Made by a program: the position numbers and the translations under genes. From assembly GCF_027158485.1 (NCBI RefSeq), contig NZ_JAMKYJ010000001.1: a stretch of 64,000 nucleotides of DNA; one strand, given 5' to 3'. Positions 9,431 through 18,496 of the stretch are shown piece after piece (position 1 is the first letter of the stretch; every line of letters begins with the position of its first letter). The notes under the pieces are model-generated. The model ran no database searches. It worked only from the letters and a program-made list of their open reading frames with translations, and was not told where the DNA came from. The DNA comes from Oxalobacter formigenes. Its GTDB lineage: Bacteria > Pseudomonadota > Gammaproteobacteria > Burkholderiales > Burkholderiaceae_D.

Positions 9431-9513
9431 ACATAAGCATCTCTCGCGAAAAACCTGAAAAAAATACCCGATTTACAGTATGATCCAGATATTATCTGCA
9501 CGGGATTTATGGC

Positions 9514-10362
9514 ATGAAACCAGAAAACCATTCCATCCTCATCAGACATGAAACCTGCGACACCTGCCGGAAATGCGTACAGGTCTGCCCTGCAGGGATT
9601 CTGGTTCAGGAAAGGAAAAAAGAGCCGATCGGCGTAGAGCATTTGGAAAACTGCATCGTCTGTGGACATTGCGCCGACGCCTGCCCCACCGGTTCACTAC
9701 AGCACAGCGCCTTTCCTCCGGAAACTATCCATCCCATCGACTATTCCCGAATGCCAACGCCTGAGCAGGTGATGCTGCTCATCAAATCCCGGCGCTCCAA
9801 CCGCGCCCTGAGTGCCAAAACGGTTCCACGGGAAAAGCTGGAACAAATCCTCGAAGCCGCGCGCTACGCGCCCACCGCGTCCAACCGGCAACAGGTTTCC
9901 TGTACGGTAATTACCGACCCGGATACACTCCGGCAAATCGGCGACTTCACCATTAACGTATTCGATGCCGCTGCAAAAAAACTGATGAATCCGGTCGTCA
10001 GATTTCTTTTCCGGCCTTTCCTGAGGCAGGCTTACCAGTACCTTCCGACACTGCAGCGCCTGAAACAGCGGCATGAAGACGGTTACGATCCCATCCTGCG
10101 CAAGGCCACGGCCCTGATCCTGTTTCACACACCGGCGTCCTGCCATTTCGGGTGTGAAGATTCCAATCTCGCCTACCAGAACGCTTCCCTCATGGCGCAG
10201 TCACTGGGCGTTACCCAGATATACATGGGATACGTCATCCGTGCCATACAACAGGACAGCAGTGGCACCTTTTCCCGCATTACCGGCATTGACGAAAAAA
10301 TCCACGCGATCATGGCACTGGGAATACCATCGTTCCGATACCTCAACTATACTGAACGGTAA
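9514..10362 (+). CDS. nitroreductase family protein with an N-terminal 2[4Fe-4S] ferredoxin domain
   Basis: A 282-residue cytoplasmic redox enzyme. Residues 1-65 form a bacterial ferredoxin domain with two C-x2-C-x2-C-x3-C clusters (CDTCRKCVQVCP and CIVCGHCADACP). From about residue 90 comes an FMN-binding nitroreductase fold starting SRRSNRALSAKTV, with the ARYAPTASNRQQ stretch that contacts FMN. Electrons from the ferredoxin part probably reduce the flavin directly, which suits an anaerobe. The natural substrate is unknown. A short gap separates it from the downstream autotransporter gene, so read-through is possible. Confidence 0.92.
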   Translation: MKPENHSILIRHETCDTCRKCVQVCPAGILVQERKKEPIGVEHLENCIVCGHCADACPTGSLQHSAFPPETIHPIDYSRMPTPEQVMLLIKSRRSNRALSAKTVPREKLEQILEAARYAPTASNRQQVSCTVITDPDTLRQIGDFTINVFDAAAKKLMNPVVRFLFRPFLRQAYQYLPTLQRLKQRHEDGYDPILRKATALILFHTPASCHFGCEDSNLAYQNASLMAQSLGVTQIYMGYVIRAIQQDSSGTFSRITGIDEKIHAIMALGIPSFRYLNYTER

Positions 10363-10395
10363 GCGTATCCCTATCAATTCAGGCAGAACAGACTG

Positions 10396-13300
10396 ATGGC
10401 ATCCCTTTTCCTCCGCCGGTTCATCCATACCCTTGTTTTCAGCTCATTGCCGTTTGCCGTCATGGTGACGCCTGCCTGTGCAGGCACAAGCGAACTTGTC
10501 AGGGACGCTTCAGGCAAACCCATGTTCGAGTTACACTTTTTCGATCAGGGGGAACGATATGGCCAATACGAATCGGCGGAATATCCCAATGTCTCCAGCT
10601 GGACGCTTGACGCCGCGCAGAAAAAAGCGGTCGGCAAAGCCGTTTCCCTCTGGGCTGACATACTGGGGCCCGGCAGTGTCAACACGGCCCCTGTCACCAT
10701 CAACATCGGCACATTCGATGATGAAAATGCCGATGCAGGAAGCGTTCAAAATCAGGATGCAACCGGAAACGCCGGATATACGGGAATGGCAGGCAGCCTG
10801 ATCCTGAACCGGGCGGCAGAAAATGCGGCGCAAATCCGTGTCGGCACGTTTGATTTTTCCATTCCGGAACACTTCTCGCCCATACCCTCCACCGGCGGGA
10901 CGGATCTTGTGGCCGTTTTATATCACGAAGTGGGGCATGCACTGGGTATGCTGTCATGGGCACAAGAGGAAGGAAACCAGTGGCAAGTGAAAACACCTTC
11001 ACTGTGGGATACCCATCTTGTTGACCAGTATGGCACTCGTCTGGGGAAAAACATGCTTATCGTTCCCGGGAACGCCAGTGGCAGGCCCGGCACGGATTTC
11101 ATTGTCGGTGCATTCAACCAAAGCGGTGTGGTCTTCCGTGGCGAACACGTCTCCGGGGTGCTCAATGGTGCGCTGGGCAACAGCCTGCCCATTGAAGGCT
11201 TTGAATGGGACATTTATGGCAACCTGTCTGCCGACCTGTCGCATATCGAGCTGGAACGTGGATTGATGAGTCACCAGAGTTACCGCAACTATACGACGTT
11301 CATGGAAGCGGAAATGGCAACCCTGCAAGACATCGGCTACACCATCGACCGGCGCAATTTATTCGGCTATTCGGTTTACGGCGACGATCTCACCCTGACC
11401 AACACCAACGGCTACTTTGCCCGTAACGCAGCCGGTACCGCTTACCTCCCGGGACAGGCCAACACCGCCACACTGGGCATCGGCCTTCACCTCTACGGCA
11501 AGCGTAACGACGTGACACAGGTGGCCGACCTGCTGGCAGGAGGGACAGCCGGAACCGGTATACGGGTAGATGGCAGCGCCAATACCGTACGCATCGACCC
11601 CGGTGTACAGATAGCCGCCAGCGGCGAATGGGGAACAGGACTGCTCGTGTCCTATGGCAAGGAACACACCGTCATCAGCCGGGGAGACATAGAGGCAGAG
11701 GGATATGGCGGCATTGGCGCGCGATTCGACTTCGGCAACAATGTGCTGGGCAATGAAGCCGAATACCGCGGTTCGTGGATTCGGCAAAGCAGAGGATACT
11801 CTCTTTCCGTCACCGGAGATGATGATAACGGCTTCGCCCTCAATCTGGACGGCCCGCTCGTAAAACGTTTCGATGTCTCGGGAAAACTGTCGGGCAGCGC
11901 CGCTGCCATTTACATCGCTGAAAACGCTTTCGTACAAAACATCAATATCATGGCAGGAGCCGATGTCAGCGGCAACATCGTTTCCCTCTGGAACCCGGAA
12001 AATCCCGACATCCAGTACACCGGCAACCGGGCAGACCTGCGCACAGCCCTCACCTTCGGCCTGAAAGCCGACGACACGGGTGCCGCTACCGTAACGCCCG
12101 ATACGGCCTTCTCGATGGCCCTGAAAGGAGGCATTTATGGTGGCAATAGTATCGACATGAGTCTGGCCGCAGGCCGTCTGGACGTGGGGACGCTGGATGT
12201 CCATTCATTGCAAAATGACGGATACCTTTCCCTGTACGGCGTGAATGCCGACGGAAAAAGCGCCACTGTCATGGATAACTTCACCAACTCTGCCAGTGCG
12301 ACACTGGAAACCGCCTTCACGTCATCCGGAAAAACCATCGGGATTACAGCCGCTTCGGCCAGCCTCGACGGGACATGGCGAATCCGTCCGGCAGCCAGCT
12401 TTTACCGCGACGATACCCCGATAACACCGGAATCTCCGGTTGCCGCCCCGACCGTCTCAGGCCAATTCAGTCACGTTACCCTTGCCGCCGCGGCCTCCCC
12501 CACCCTGCAATTTACTCTGTCTGATGACAATCCCTCCGCTCCCGCCGTTACGGCAAAACGTGAAGCCGACGCCTACAGCCGCTATGCCGGCAATGCCGGA
12601 GCCGCGTCCGTCGGCCGTGTCCTGCCCGCTATCGCAAACCAGGCCACAGGCGACATGAAAAATCTCTTTACCGCGCTGGATTTTTCCGCCATGAACGGCA
12701 ACGACATCCGGGAGGGCCTGAAACAGCTGACGCCCGGAGCCTACGACACCGTTGCCCGTGAAAGTCTGGACAACCAGCATGAGCAAAACATGCTTTCCAT
12801 CTCGCGGCTGCTTGACACAAGCGCTGAAAACACCTGTGCAAACATCCCGCCGGAGTCTTTTTCCGGAAAAACCCGTTGCAATGACTGGACCGTTTCCGTC
12901 CACCCGTTCGGGCGCGTCAGCCATCTGAAACCGCATGGCGGAAAAGCGGGTTACACCAGTTCCGGTGGCGGCATGACCATACAGGCCGAAAAAACCGCCT
13001 CAAACGGCCTATCGCTCGCCTTTGACGCCAGTCTCTCGGATCGCCGCATTACCTCCGAAGGGGGTTATTCCGCCAAAACCCGCACCCTCGGCGGTTATGC
13101 CGGTGCGAACGCCCTCTTCAAACCGGCACACTGGAACGGTTCCTACCTCATGGGCATCGCCCGGCTCGGCATTGAAGACGTCGAACTCGAACGGCGCATC
13201 GCCGTCAACGGCTACAACCGCAATCACACCGGCAAATGGACAGGTTTTACCGGCAGTGCACTGGCTGGCATCGGCAAGGACTGGAACAGTGGAAACCCTG

Positions 13301-13740
13301 AGAAAAACATAGCCGTCGGGCCGCTCGGCTGGCTGGAATACGCTGTCGTCACCCGGGGTTCCCTGACCGAAAGCGGCGAAGGTGCATCGAAACTTCACGT
13401 CAACTCCGATACTGTTACGAGCTTTTCTTCCGCATTGGGCATGCATGCCGCCTTCACGAACCGGACTCCAGAAGGCACGCTGCAATGGAACGCACTGGCC
13501 GCATGGCGCCACCAGTGGCAAAACGAAACGCTCCATACCACGGCCCACTTTGCCGGATATGGCGAAAACGGCTTTACGAGCGCAACGGGTATGACCGGAA
13601 AAGACAGCCTCATCGCGCAAATTGGCGTCAAGGCCACCGACACCAAAGGCCGCTTCGCCCGACTGATGGCTGGCAGTGAATGGTTCAGCTCGAAAACCGC
13701 CTCATATTACGCCAGTGTGAACGTCGGCCTTTCATTTTGA
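10396..13740 (+). CDS. autotransporter with an N-terminal zinc-metalloprotease-like region
   Basis: An 1,114-residue type Va secreted protein. A signal peptide ends near ACAG at residues 30-33. The N-terminal part holds YHEVGHALGM with H177, E178 and H181, the HExxH zinc motif, and G184 as in HExxHxxG metzincin-type sites; the third ligand is not obvious. Residues about 330-750 are low in motif content and rich in Gly/Asn/Thr, as expected of a beta-helical passenger. From about residue 820 to the end is an autotransporter barrel, ending NVGLSF with the terminal Phe recognised by the BAM complex. The barrel would carry the passenger to the cell surface. Proteolytic activity is inferred from the motif alone. 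Confidence 0.88.
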   Translation: MASLFLRRFIHTLVFSSLPFAVMVTPACAGTSELVRDASGKPMFELHFFDQGERYGQYESAEYPNVSSWTLDAAQKKAVGKAVSLWADILGPGSVNTAPVTINIGTFDDENADAGSVQNQDATGNAGYTGMAGSLILNRAAENAAQIRVGTFDFSIPEHFSPIPSTGGTDLVAVLYHEVGHALGMLSWAQEEGNQWQVKTPSLWDTHLVDQYGTRLGKNMLIVPGNASGRPGTDFIVGAFNQSGVVFRGEHVSGVLNGALGNSLPIEGFEWDIYGNLSADLSHIELERGLMSHQSYRNYTTFMEAEMATLQDIGYTIDRRNLFGYSVYGDDLTLTNTNGYFARNAAGTAYLPGQANTATLGIGLHLYGKRNDVTQVADLLAGGTAGTGIRVDGSANTVRIDPGVQIAASGEWGTGLLVSYGKEHTVISRGDIEAEGYGGIGARFDFGNNVLGNEAEYRGSWIRQSRGYSLSVTGDDDNGFALNLDGPLVKRFDVSGKLSGSAAAIYIAENAFVQNINIMAGADVSGNIVSLWNPENPDIQYTGNRADLRTALTFGLKADDTGAATVTPDTAFSMALKGGIYGGNSIDMSLAAGRLDVGTLDVHSLQNDGYLSLYGVNADGKSATVMDNFTNSASATLETAFTSSGKTIGITAASASLDGTWRIRPAASFYRDDTPITPESPVAAPTVSGQFSHVTLAAAASPTLQFTLSDDNPSAPAVTAKREADAYSRYAGNAGAASVGRVLPAIANQATGDMKNLFTALDFSAMNGNDIREGLKQLTPGAYDTVARESLDNQHEQNMLSISRLLDTSAENTCANIPPESFSGKTRCNDWTVSVHPFGRVSHLKPHGGKAGYTSSGGGMTIQAEKTASNGLSLAFDASLSDRRITSEGGYSAKTRTLGGYAGANALFKPAHWNGSYLMGIARLGIEDVELERRIAVNGYNRNHTGKWTGFTGSALAGIGKDWNSGNPEKNIAVGPLGWLEYAVVTRGSLTESGEGASKLHVNSDTVTSFSSALGMHAAFTNRTPEGTLQWNALAAWRHQWQNETLHTTAHFAGYGENGFTSATGMTGKDSLIAQIGVKATDTKGRFARLMAGSEWFSSKTASYYASVNVGLSF

Positions 13741-13867
13741 AAACACGCCTGAAACGTTTTCCGGTTCCTGACCAGTATCCGATACCATCCGCAAAAGGAT
13801 AATCATTGCCAGTCGAGACCATCTTCCTGCTTTGAAGAGCGAAATGACCTGCGGGCAAGCCCCGAAA

Positions 13868-13896
13868 AAAACGGGACCGTAAAGGTCCCGTTTCCT
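13868..13896 (+). terminator. Rho-independent terminator identical to the one at 9404
   Basis: Stem AAACGGGACC with GGTCCCGTTT (13869-13893), the same bases and loop as the terminator after the second MATE gene. It lies 130 bases after the autotransporter stop. Confidence 0.7.
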
Positions 13897-13937
13897 GAAC
13901 GCCGCCAACCCGGCAAGGCACTTCAATAACCGTTGTC

Positions 13938-14379
13938 TCAAAAGCGCCATCCAAACCGGGCACTCATTGTCTGCCATGTCTGGTGGCTGGATGCGTCAAG
14001 GGCATCATTCAGGCTGAACGACATGTTTTTCCTTTCCATCGTCAACCCGACACCCGCATTGACGGACGAACTGTCCATAACCGGCCGCGAAAGCGAATCC
14101 CTGACCGGCCAGCCTGCCAGAGCCACGTCAAAATGCGCATTCCTGTCCCCGGTTACCGGGACGAAAGACAGATCGCCGGATGGACGGAGAGTCCAGCCTG
14201 AAGATGTTTTGACCTTTGTTGTGACCGAAAAACCGATCGGGAATTCCCAGATATTCTGGCGCGATTTTCCCGTTTCGAAAACTGCGTCACGGCCAAGACG
14301 CGTCGTGAAACTACTTACATCCAGCGACGTGAAACGCACTCCGGCATAGGGACTGAATTCAAAACCATCAAAACAATTT
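13938..14379 (-). pseudogene. autotransporter barrel remnant (C-terminal end only)
   Basis: Read leftward, this piece encodes FEFSPYAGVRFTSLDV at its start and MSARFGWRF at its end, the usual closing strands and terminal Phe of an autotransporter beta-barrel. The in-frame TGA at about 14377 closes the frame upstream, and no passenger, signal peptide or full barrel is present. Only about 140 codons remain of a barrel that needs some 280. I read it as the 3' stump of a lost autotransporter gene, convergent with the intact one to its left. Confidence 0.7.
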
Positions 14380-14645
14380 CAAAAAATCCTCTTACCTGAA
14401 AGCACTAATTTATTTTCAGGTGATGAAACCGCTCATGAATCTCCTTCAACTTCATTTCAATCTCAGCTGGTTATGGCCTCTCATGCCCGCCCTTCTCTTT
14501 TTGTACTGGCAAACGCTCTGCATGCGACGACAAAAAAGGTATCGAATTCATGAAGAAAAAAGAGAATTCCCGTAAAACCGTCATAGTTCCCAACAAAAAA
14601 GGCTGCCATCCAACTGGCCATTTTCCTCATTCCGAACAAACCTTC

Positions 14646-14820
14646 CTTCCCGGCAATCATATCCCTGAATACGATCACCTGATTGACATGCAGGTCTTTC
14701 GCCGCATGAATCAGTGTGAGGTTCTGATTTCCGCCAACAGCCCCTGCAAAAGACGTTTTTCAAAAAACCTGTTCCATTTTTGCCGCACTTTCGGCTGAAA
14801 ATTCCTGAAGTTTCCCGATT
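14646..14820 (-). pseudogene. DUF488 gene remnant
   Basis: The leftward strand at 14646-14730 encodes NLTLIHAAKDLHVNQVIVFR, close to NVTLVYAAKDPHVNHAVVLR of the intact DUF488 gene at 22423-22776; the two stretches also align at the base level. Further upstream (near 14790-14820) another frame gives GKLQEFSAES, matching the GEFSKLYREE region, so the remnant contains at least one frameshift. The N-terminal half is missing. Confidence 0.7.
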
Positions 14821-14922
14821 GAACTGAAAGTTACAACAAAACACTTCAAAACAGTTTTATTGCCTGATAGCATTATTCCATCCCGTCAATTTTCCGGTTC
14901 CTTATGGGAACCTTTCGCGCTC

Positions 14923-17900
14923 ATGAATTCTTTTCAATGGCACATTGTCAAACTCAAACACCGCGCACTTCTGTCCAGCCTGATCGTCGCGGCGGCTTTC
15001 ATTCCCTTTTCATCGACAACAGCAGGGACAGCAAACCCGCCCACCATTCAGAAAACTCCCGAACTTGCCCGTCAGGTCAATGAAACGCTTAACTTCGATC
15101 ACAAAACAGAAGACATCCTGAAAACACTGACGGAATCAAAAAACCCGTCCGATAAAACCCTGATGGGAGCGTTTTACGGTTCCGGTGCAGGTGGAAAACA
15201 GGACTGGGGAAAAGCCCGGATGTGGTTTGAAAAAGCGGCCAGTGAAGGCGATGCGCACGCTGAATATTTTCTGGGTCTTCTTTACATGGGGGGTCTGGGC
15301 ACCCCCAAAGATTATGACAAGGCGTTTCATTGGCTATTGTTGGCCGCCCGTAAGGACATTCCCGACGCACAGTACCAGTTGAGTTGGTTCTATGCCAACG
15401 GAAAAGGTACGAGCCAAAGTCTGCGTGAAACGGTTTACTGGATACAAAAGGCAGCCCACAAGGGGCATGTAGTAGCCATGCGAAGCATGGGAATGCTCAG
15501 TTACTCGGGATTAGGCATGCCCGAAAACAAGGTCGACGCTTTCAAATGGTTTGAAAAAGCGGCGAGTGCAGGCGATGCCGAAGCCCAATATCACCTTGGC
15601 ATGTCCTATATGGCAGGCAAGGGAACGGAAAAAGACGGAAAAAAGGGAGAAGAATGGCTTTATCGTGCCGCGCTGCAAAATCAGACGAAAGCCCAGGATT
15701 ATCTTTCCGTCCTTTATGTGCAGCGATTGCTTGATAAAAAAAACAGGCCGGGCGAAATCGAACAGGCAAGACAGTGGCTGGAAAACGCCGCCCGACGAAA
15801 CGATAAAAATGCGATATACATGCTGAACGTCATTGAGCAGTATTCTCGCAAAACATCGAAAAATCAGGCCGAAACCCTCGACACCCTTCGTCGTCGCGCC
15901 GAACAGGGCAATGCCGATTCCCAATTCATGCTGGGAGAGGCCCTGCTTGCCGGAACGGGAATGAAGAAAAATCCGGAAGAAGCTGTCCGCTGGTTTGAAA
16001 AAGCGGCAAAACAGGGCAACATTGATGCACAGTCCGCCCTGGGATATATGCATTATTTCGGCGTCCATGTCCCTGTCGATTACGCAAAAGCCATTCCCCT
16101 GTTAAAACAGGGTGCCGATAAGGGGAACAGCCAGGCACAAACCGCTATGGGATTCGCCTATGCCAGTGGAACAGGAATTGCCAAAAACGAGCAAAAAGCA
16201 TTTGAACTGTTTGAAAAAGCGGCCCGGAACAATGTCCGAAGTGCCCAGTTTTACCTCGGTGAAATGCTTGAAAATGGCATTGGAACCCAACGAAACGTCC
16301 CAGAGGGATTGGCATGGATCGAAAAATCGGCGAAGGCAGGATACGACCAGGCCCAGTTTACGATGGGAATAAACGCTCTCCGTGGCAAGGACAAGATGCA
16401 AAATATTGACGAAGCGCGCAAATGGATGCGTCTGGCCGCCAAACAGAATCATGCAGAAGCCCAGTACATGCTCGGCATGTCATATTTTCTGGGAGAACTG
16501 ACACCGGAAAATCAAAAGGAAGGTATTTTCTGGTGGGACAAGGCCGCCGCCCAAAATCACGTCGAAGCCCGGCTCATGCTGTTCAAGTATCACTGCGATC
16601 CCAAAATGCATTATGCGGATCGTAAACGATGTTCCTCGATCTCTGAACAAATGCACGATATCCGTGACCCTGACGCGCTTTATTCCCTTGGAGAATTATT
16701 TTTTTTCGGTAATGACAACCATAAAAAAAACGTCCCGAAAGCTGTCGATTTTTTCAGCAAGGCGGCTGATCTGAACCATACAGAAAGCCAGTACATGCTG
16801 GGGCTGATTCTCTATTCCAAAACGGATGTCGGACAAAACAAAAAACAAGCCTGCCAGTGGTTTGAAAAAGCGGCAAGTCACAATCACCCGGAAAGCCAAT
16901 ATATGCTCGGAATCTGTGTTCTCGAGGGGAACCACACTTCCGCCGACAAAAAAAAGGCGCTTGAACTGATCAGACTGGCAGCCGACAAAAACGTCAGCAT
17001 CGCCCAGAACAAAATGGGGTATCTGTATGAAACAGGCCATATCGTTCCGAAAGACATGAAAAAAGCCATCGAATGGTACACACTTGCCGAACAGAATGGA
17101 TTTACGGATGCGGCTTACCATCTGGCCCTGTTGTACCTTGCCAGTTCCCCACCCCTGCAAAACGATCCGCTGGCTCTGCGTTATCTTGAAAAAGCGGCTA
17201 GCGCAAACAATACAAATGCTCTTTATAAACTGGGAACGTTTTATTTCCACGGTCAATACTCGGCCACAAAAGATCGGAAAAAAGCGGCGGAGTATTTCCG
17301 CCGTGCCGCCAAACTCGGCCATAAAAACAGCCAAATAGCCTATGCCGACATCCTCCAAAAAGGTAAGGGAGTTGAAAAAAACGAAAAACTGGCTTGCGAA
17401 ATCTATGAAAAAACAGCCAAAGAAGGTAGCCCTTACGGACAATTCCGCTCAGGACTGTGCTATCAGACAGGTCTTGGAAATAGACCCAAAAATCCTGCCA
17501 AAGCGGTCAGTCTTTTTGAACAGGCAGCCAGACAAAACCTGCCGGATGGCCAGATTGCCCTGGCATACTGTTATGAAACCGGACAGGGCGTTGCCCAAAA
17601 TCTTGCGCTGGCGTTCAAATGGTACAAAATGGCAGCTGAAAAGGGAGATGTCGGCAGCATGATCACAACCGGAAAGATGCTGGACAAGGGAGAAGGAACA
17701 GCACGCGACAGCAAACAGGCTTTTTACTGGTTTTCAAAAGCGGCTGAGAAAGGATCACCCGAAGCAGAAGTTCAGTTGGGCCAACTGTATTATGCCGGAC
17801 GTGGCATTTCCGCTGACATGAAAAAAGCGGTTTCCCTCTTCGACCATTCGGCCAGACAAGGCAACGCTTTGGCTCAATACTGGATGGGTTATCTCTGTCT

Positions 17901-18468
17901 TCACGGAAAAGGGGTCGAAAAAAATGAGCCACTGGCTCGTGACTGGCTCGAAAAAGCCGCCGTCCAGAATCAGACAGGCGCCGCTTTTGAACTGGCAAAA
18001 CAGTATTGGAATGGCAACGGCATCCCGTCCGATCCGGAACAGGCTATTGTCTGGTTCACCAAAGCCGCACAAAATAACGATGTTCAGGCACAAAGAGCAC
18101 TGGCGTTCATTTATAGCGTCCATGGCGCGAAAAAAGGGATAAAGCCGGATGACCAAAAAGCCTTTTACTGGGCAAACAAAGCCGCCAGATATAACGATGA
18201 TCCCTCGACCAGACTGTTGCTGGGAACGTTTTATATCTCGGGAAAAGGGACCGCTGTAGATGAAAAAAAAGGCCTTCTCCTTCTGAAAGAAGCCGCAGAG
18301 AAAAACTATCCCCAGGCAATGGCGATGCTGGGTGAGTTCTATCTTGAGAAAAAAGACAGGAAAGAAGCACAAATGTGGTTCAAGCGTGCTGCCGCCTCCG
18401 GTGATCAGAAGGTCATCGAAATAATGAAGAAAAAAGGCGTTTATCCGCAAAACCCCGTCCATCCCTGA
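14923..18468 (+). CDS. giant secreted Sel1-repeat protein A (1,181 aa)
   Basis: A signal peptide (MNSFQWHIVKLKHRALLSS, hydrophobic core, cut near TTAG) is followed by some thirty Sel1-like repeats running to the end. Units keep A-x-Y-x-L-G and W-F-x-K-A-A, and many contain the GxGxxK-N/D turn. This is far longer than ordinary Sel1 proteins of 200-400 residues and predicts a long superhelical scaffold in the periplasm or outside the cell. I chose the ATG, not the TTG 63 bases earlier, because it gives a standard signal peptide. The end reads MKKKGVYPQNP, nearly the same as in the next gene. The two genes are 28 bases apart and were probably made by tandem duplication. The partner is unknown. 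Confidence 0.9.
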   Translation: MNSFQWHIVKLKHRALLSSLIVAAAFIPFSSTTAGTANPPTIQKTPELARQVNETLNFDHKTEDILKTLTESKNPSDKTLMGAFYGSGAGGKQDWGKARMWFEKAASEGDAHAEYFLGLLYMGGLGTPKDYDKAFHWLLLAARKDIPDAQYQLSWFYANGKGTSQSLRETVYWIQKAAHKGHVVAMRSMGMLSYSGLGMPENKVDAFKWFEKAASAGDAEAQYHLGMSYMAGKGTEKDGKKGEEWLYRAALQNQTKAQDYLSVLYVQRLLDKKNRPGEIEQARQWLENAARRNDKNAIYMLNVIEQYSRKTSKNQAETLDTLRRRAEQGNADSQFMLGEALLAGTGMKKNPEEAVRWFEKAAKQGNIDAQSALGYMHYFGVHVPVDYAKAIPLLKQGADKGNSQAQTAMGFAYASGTGIAKNEQKAFELFEKAARNNVRSAQFYLGEMLENGIGTQRNVPEGLAWIEKSAKAGYDQAQFTMGINALRGKDKMQNIDEARKWMRLAAKQNHAEAQYMLGMSYFLGELTPENQKEGIFWWDKAAAQNHVEARLMLFKYHCDPKMHYADRKRCSSISEQMHDIRDPDALYSLGELFFFGNDNHKKNVPKAVDFFSKAADLNHTESQYMLGLILYSKTDVGQNKKQACQWFEKAASHNHPESQYMLGICVLEGNHTSADKKKALELIRLAADKNVSIAQNKMGYLYETGHIVPKDMKKAIEWYTLAEQNGFTDAAYHLALLYLASSPPLQNDPLALRYLEKAASANNTNALYKLGTFYFHGQYSATKDRKKAAEYFRRAAKLGHKNSQIAYADILQKGKGVEKNEKLACEIYEKTAKEGSPYGQFRSGLCYQTGLGNRPKNPAKAVSLFEQAARQNLPDGQIALAYCYETGQGVAQNLALAFKWYKMAAEKGDVGSMITTGKMLDKGEGTARDSKQAFYWFSKAAEKGSPEAEVQLGQLYYAGRGISADMKKAVSLFDHSARQGNALAQYWMGYLCLHGKGVEKNEPLARDWLEKAAVQNQTGAAFELAKQYWNGNGIPSDPEQAIVWFTKAAQNNDVQAQRALAFIYSVHGAKKGIKPDDQKAFYWANKAARYNDDPSTRLLLGTFYISGKGTAVDEKKGLLLLKEAAEKNYPQAMAMLGEFYLEKKDRKEAQMWFKRAAASGDQKVIEIMKKKGVYPQNPVHP

Positions 18469-18496
18469 AAACTCGTTAACGGAAAACTTGACACCA

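Noticed and set aside
13685..13977. Leftward frames between the autotransporter end and its remnant
   Set aside because: They contain the translated terminator and no barrel or other motif; the remnant starts only at 13938.
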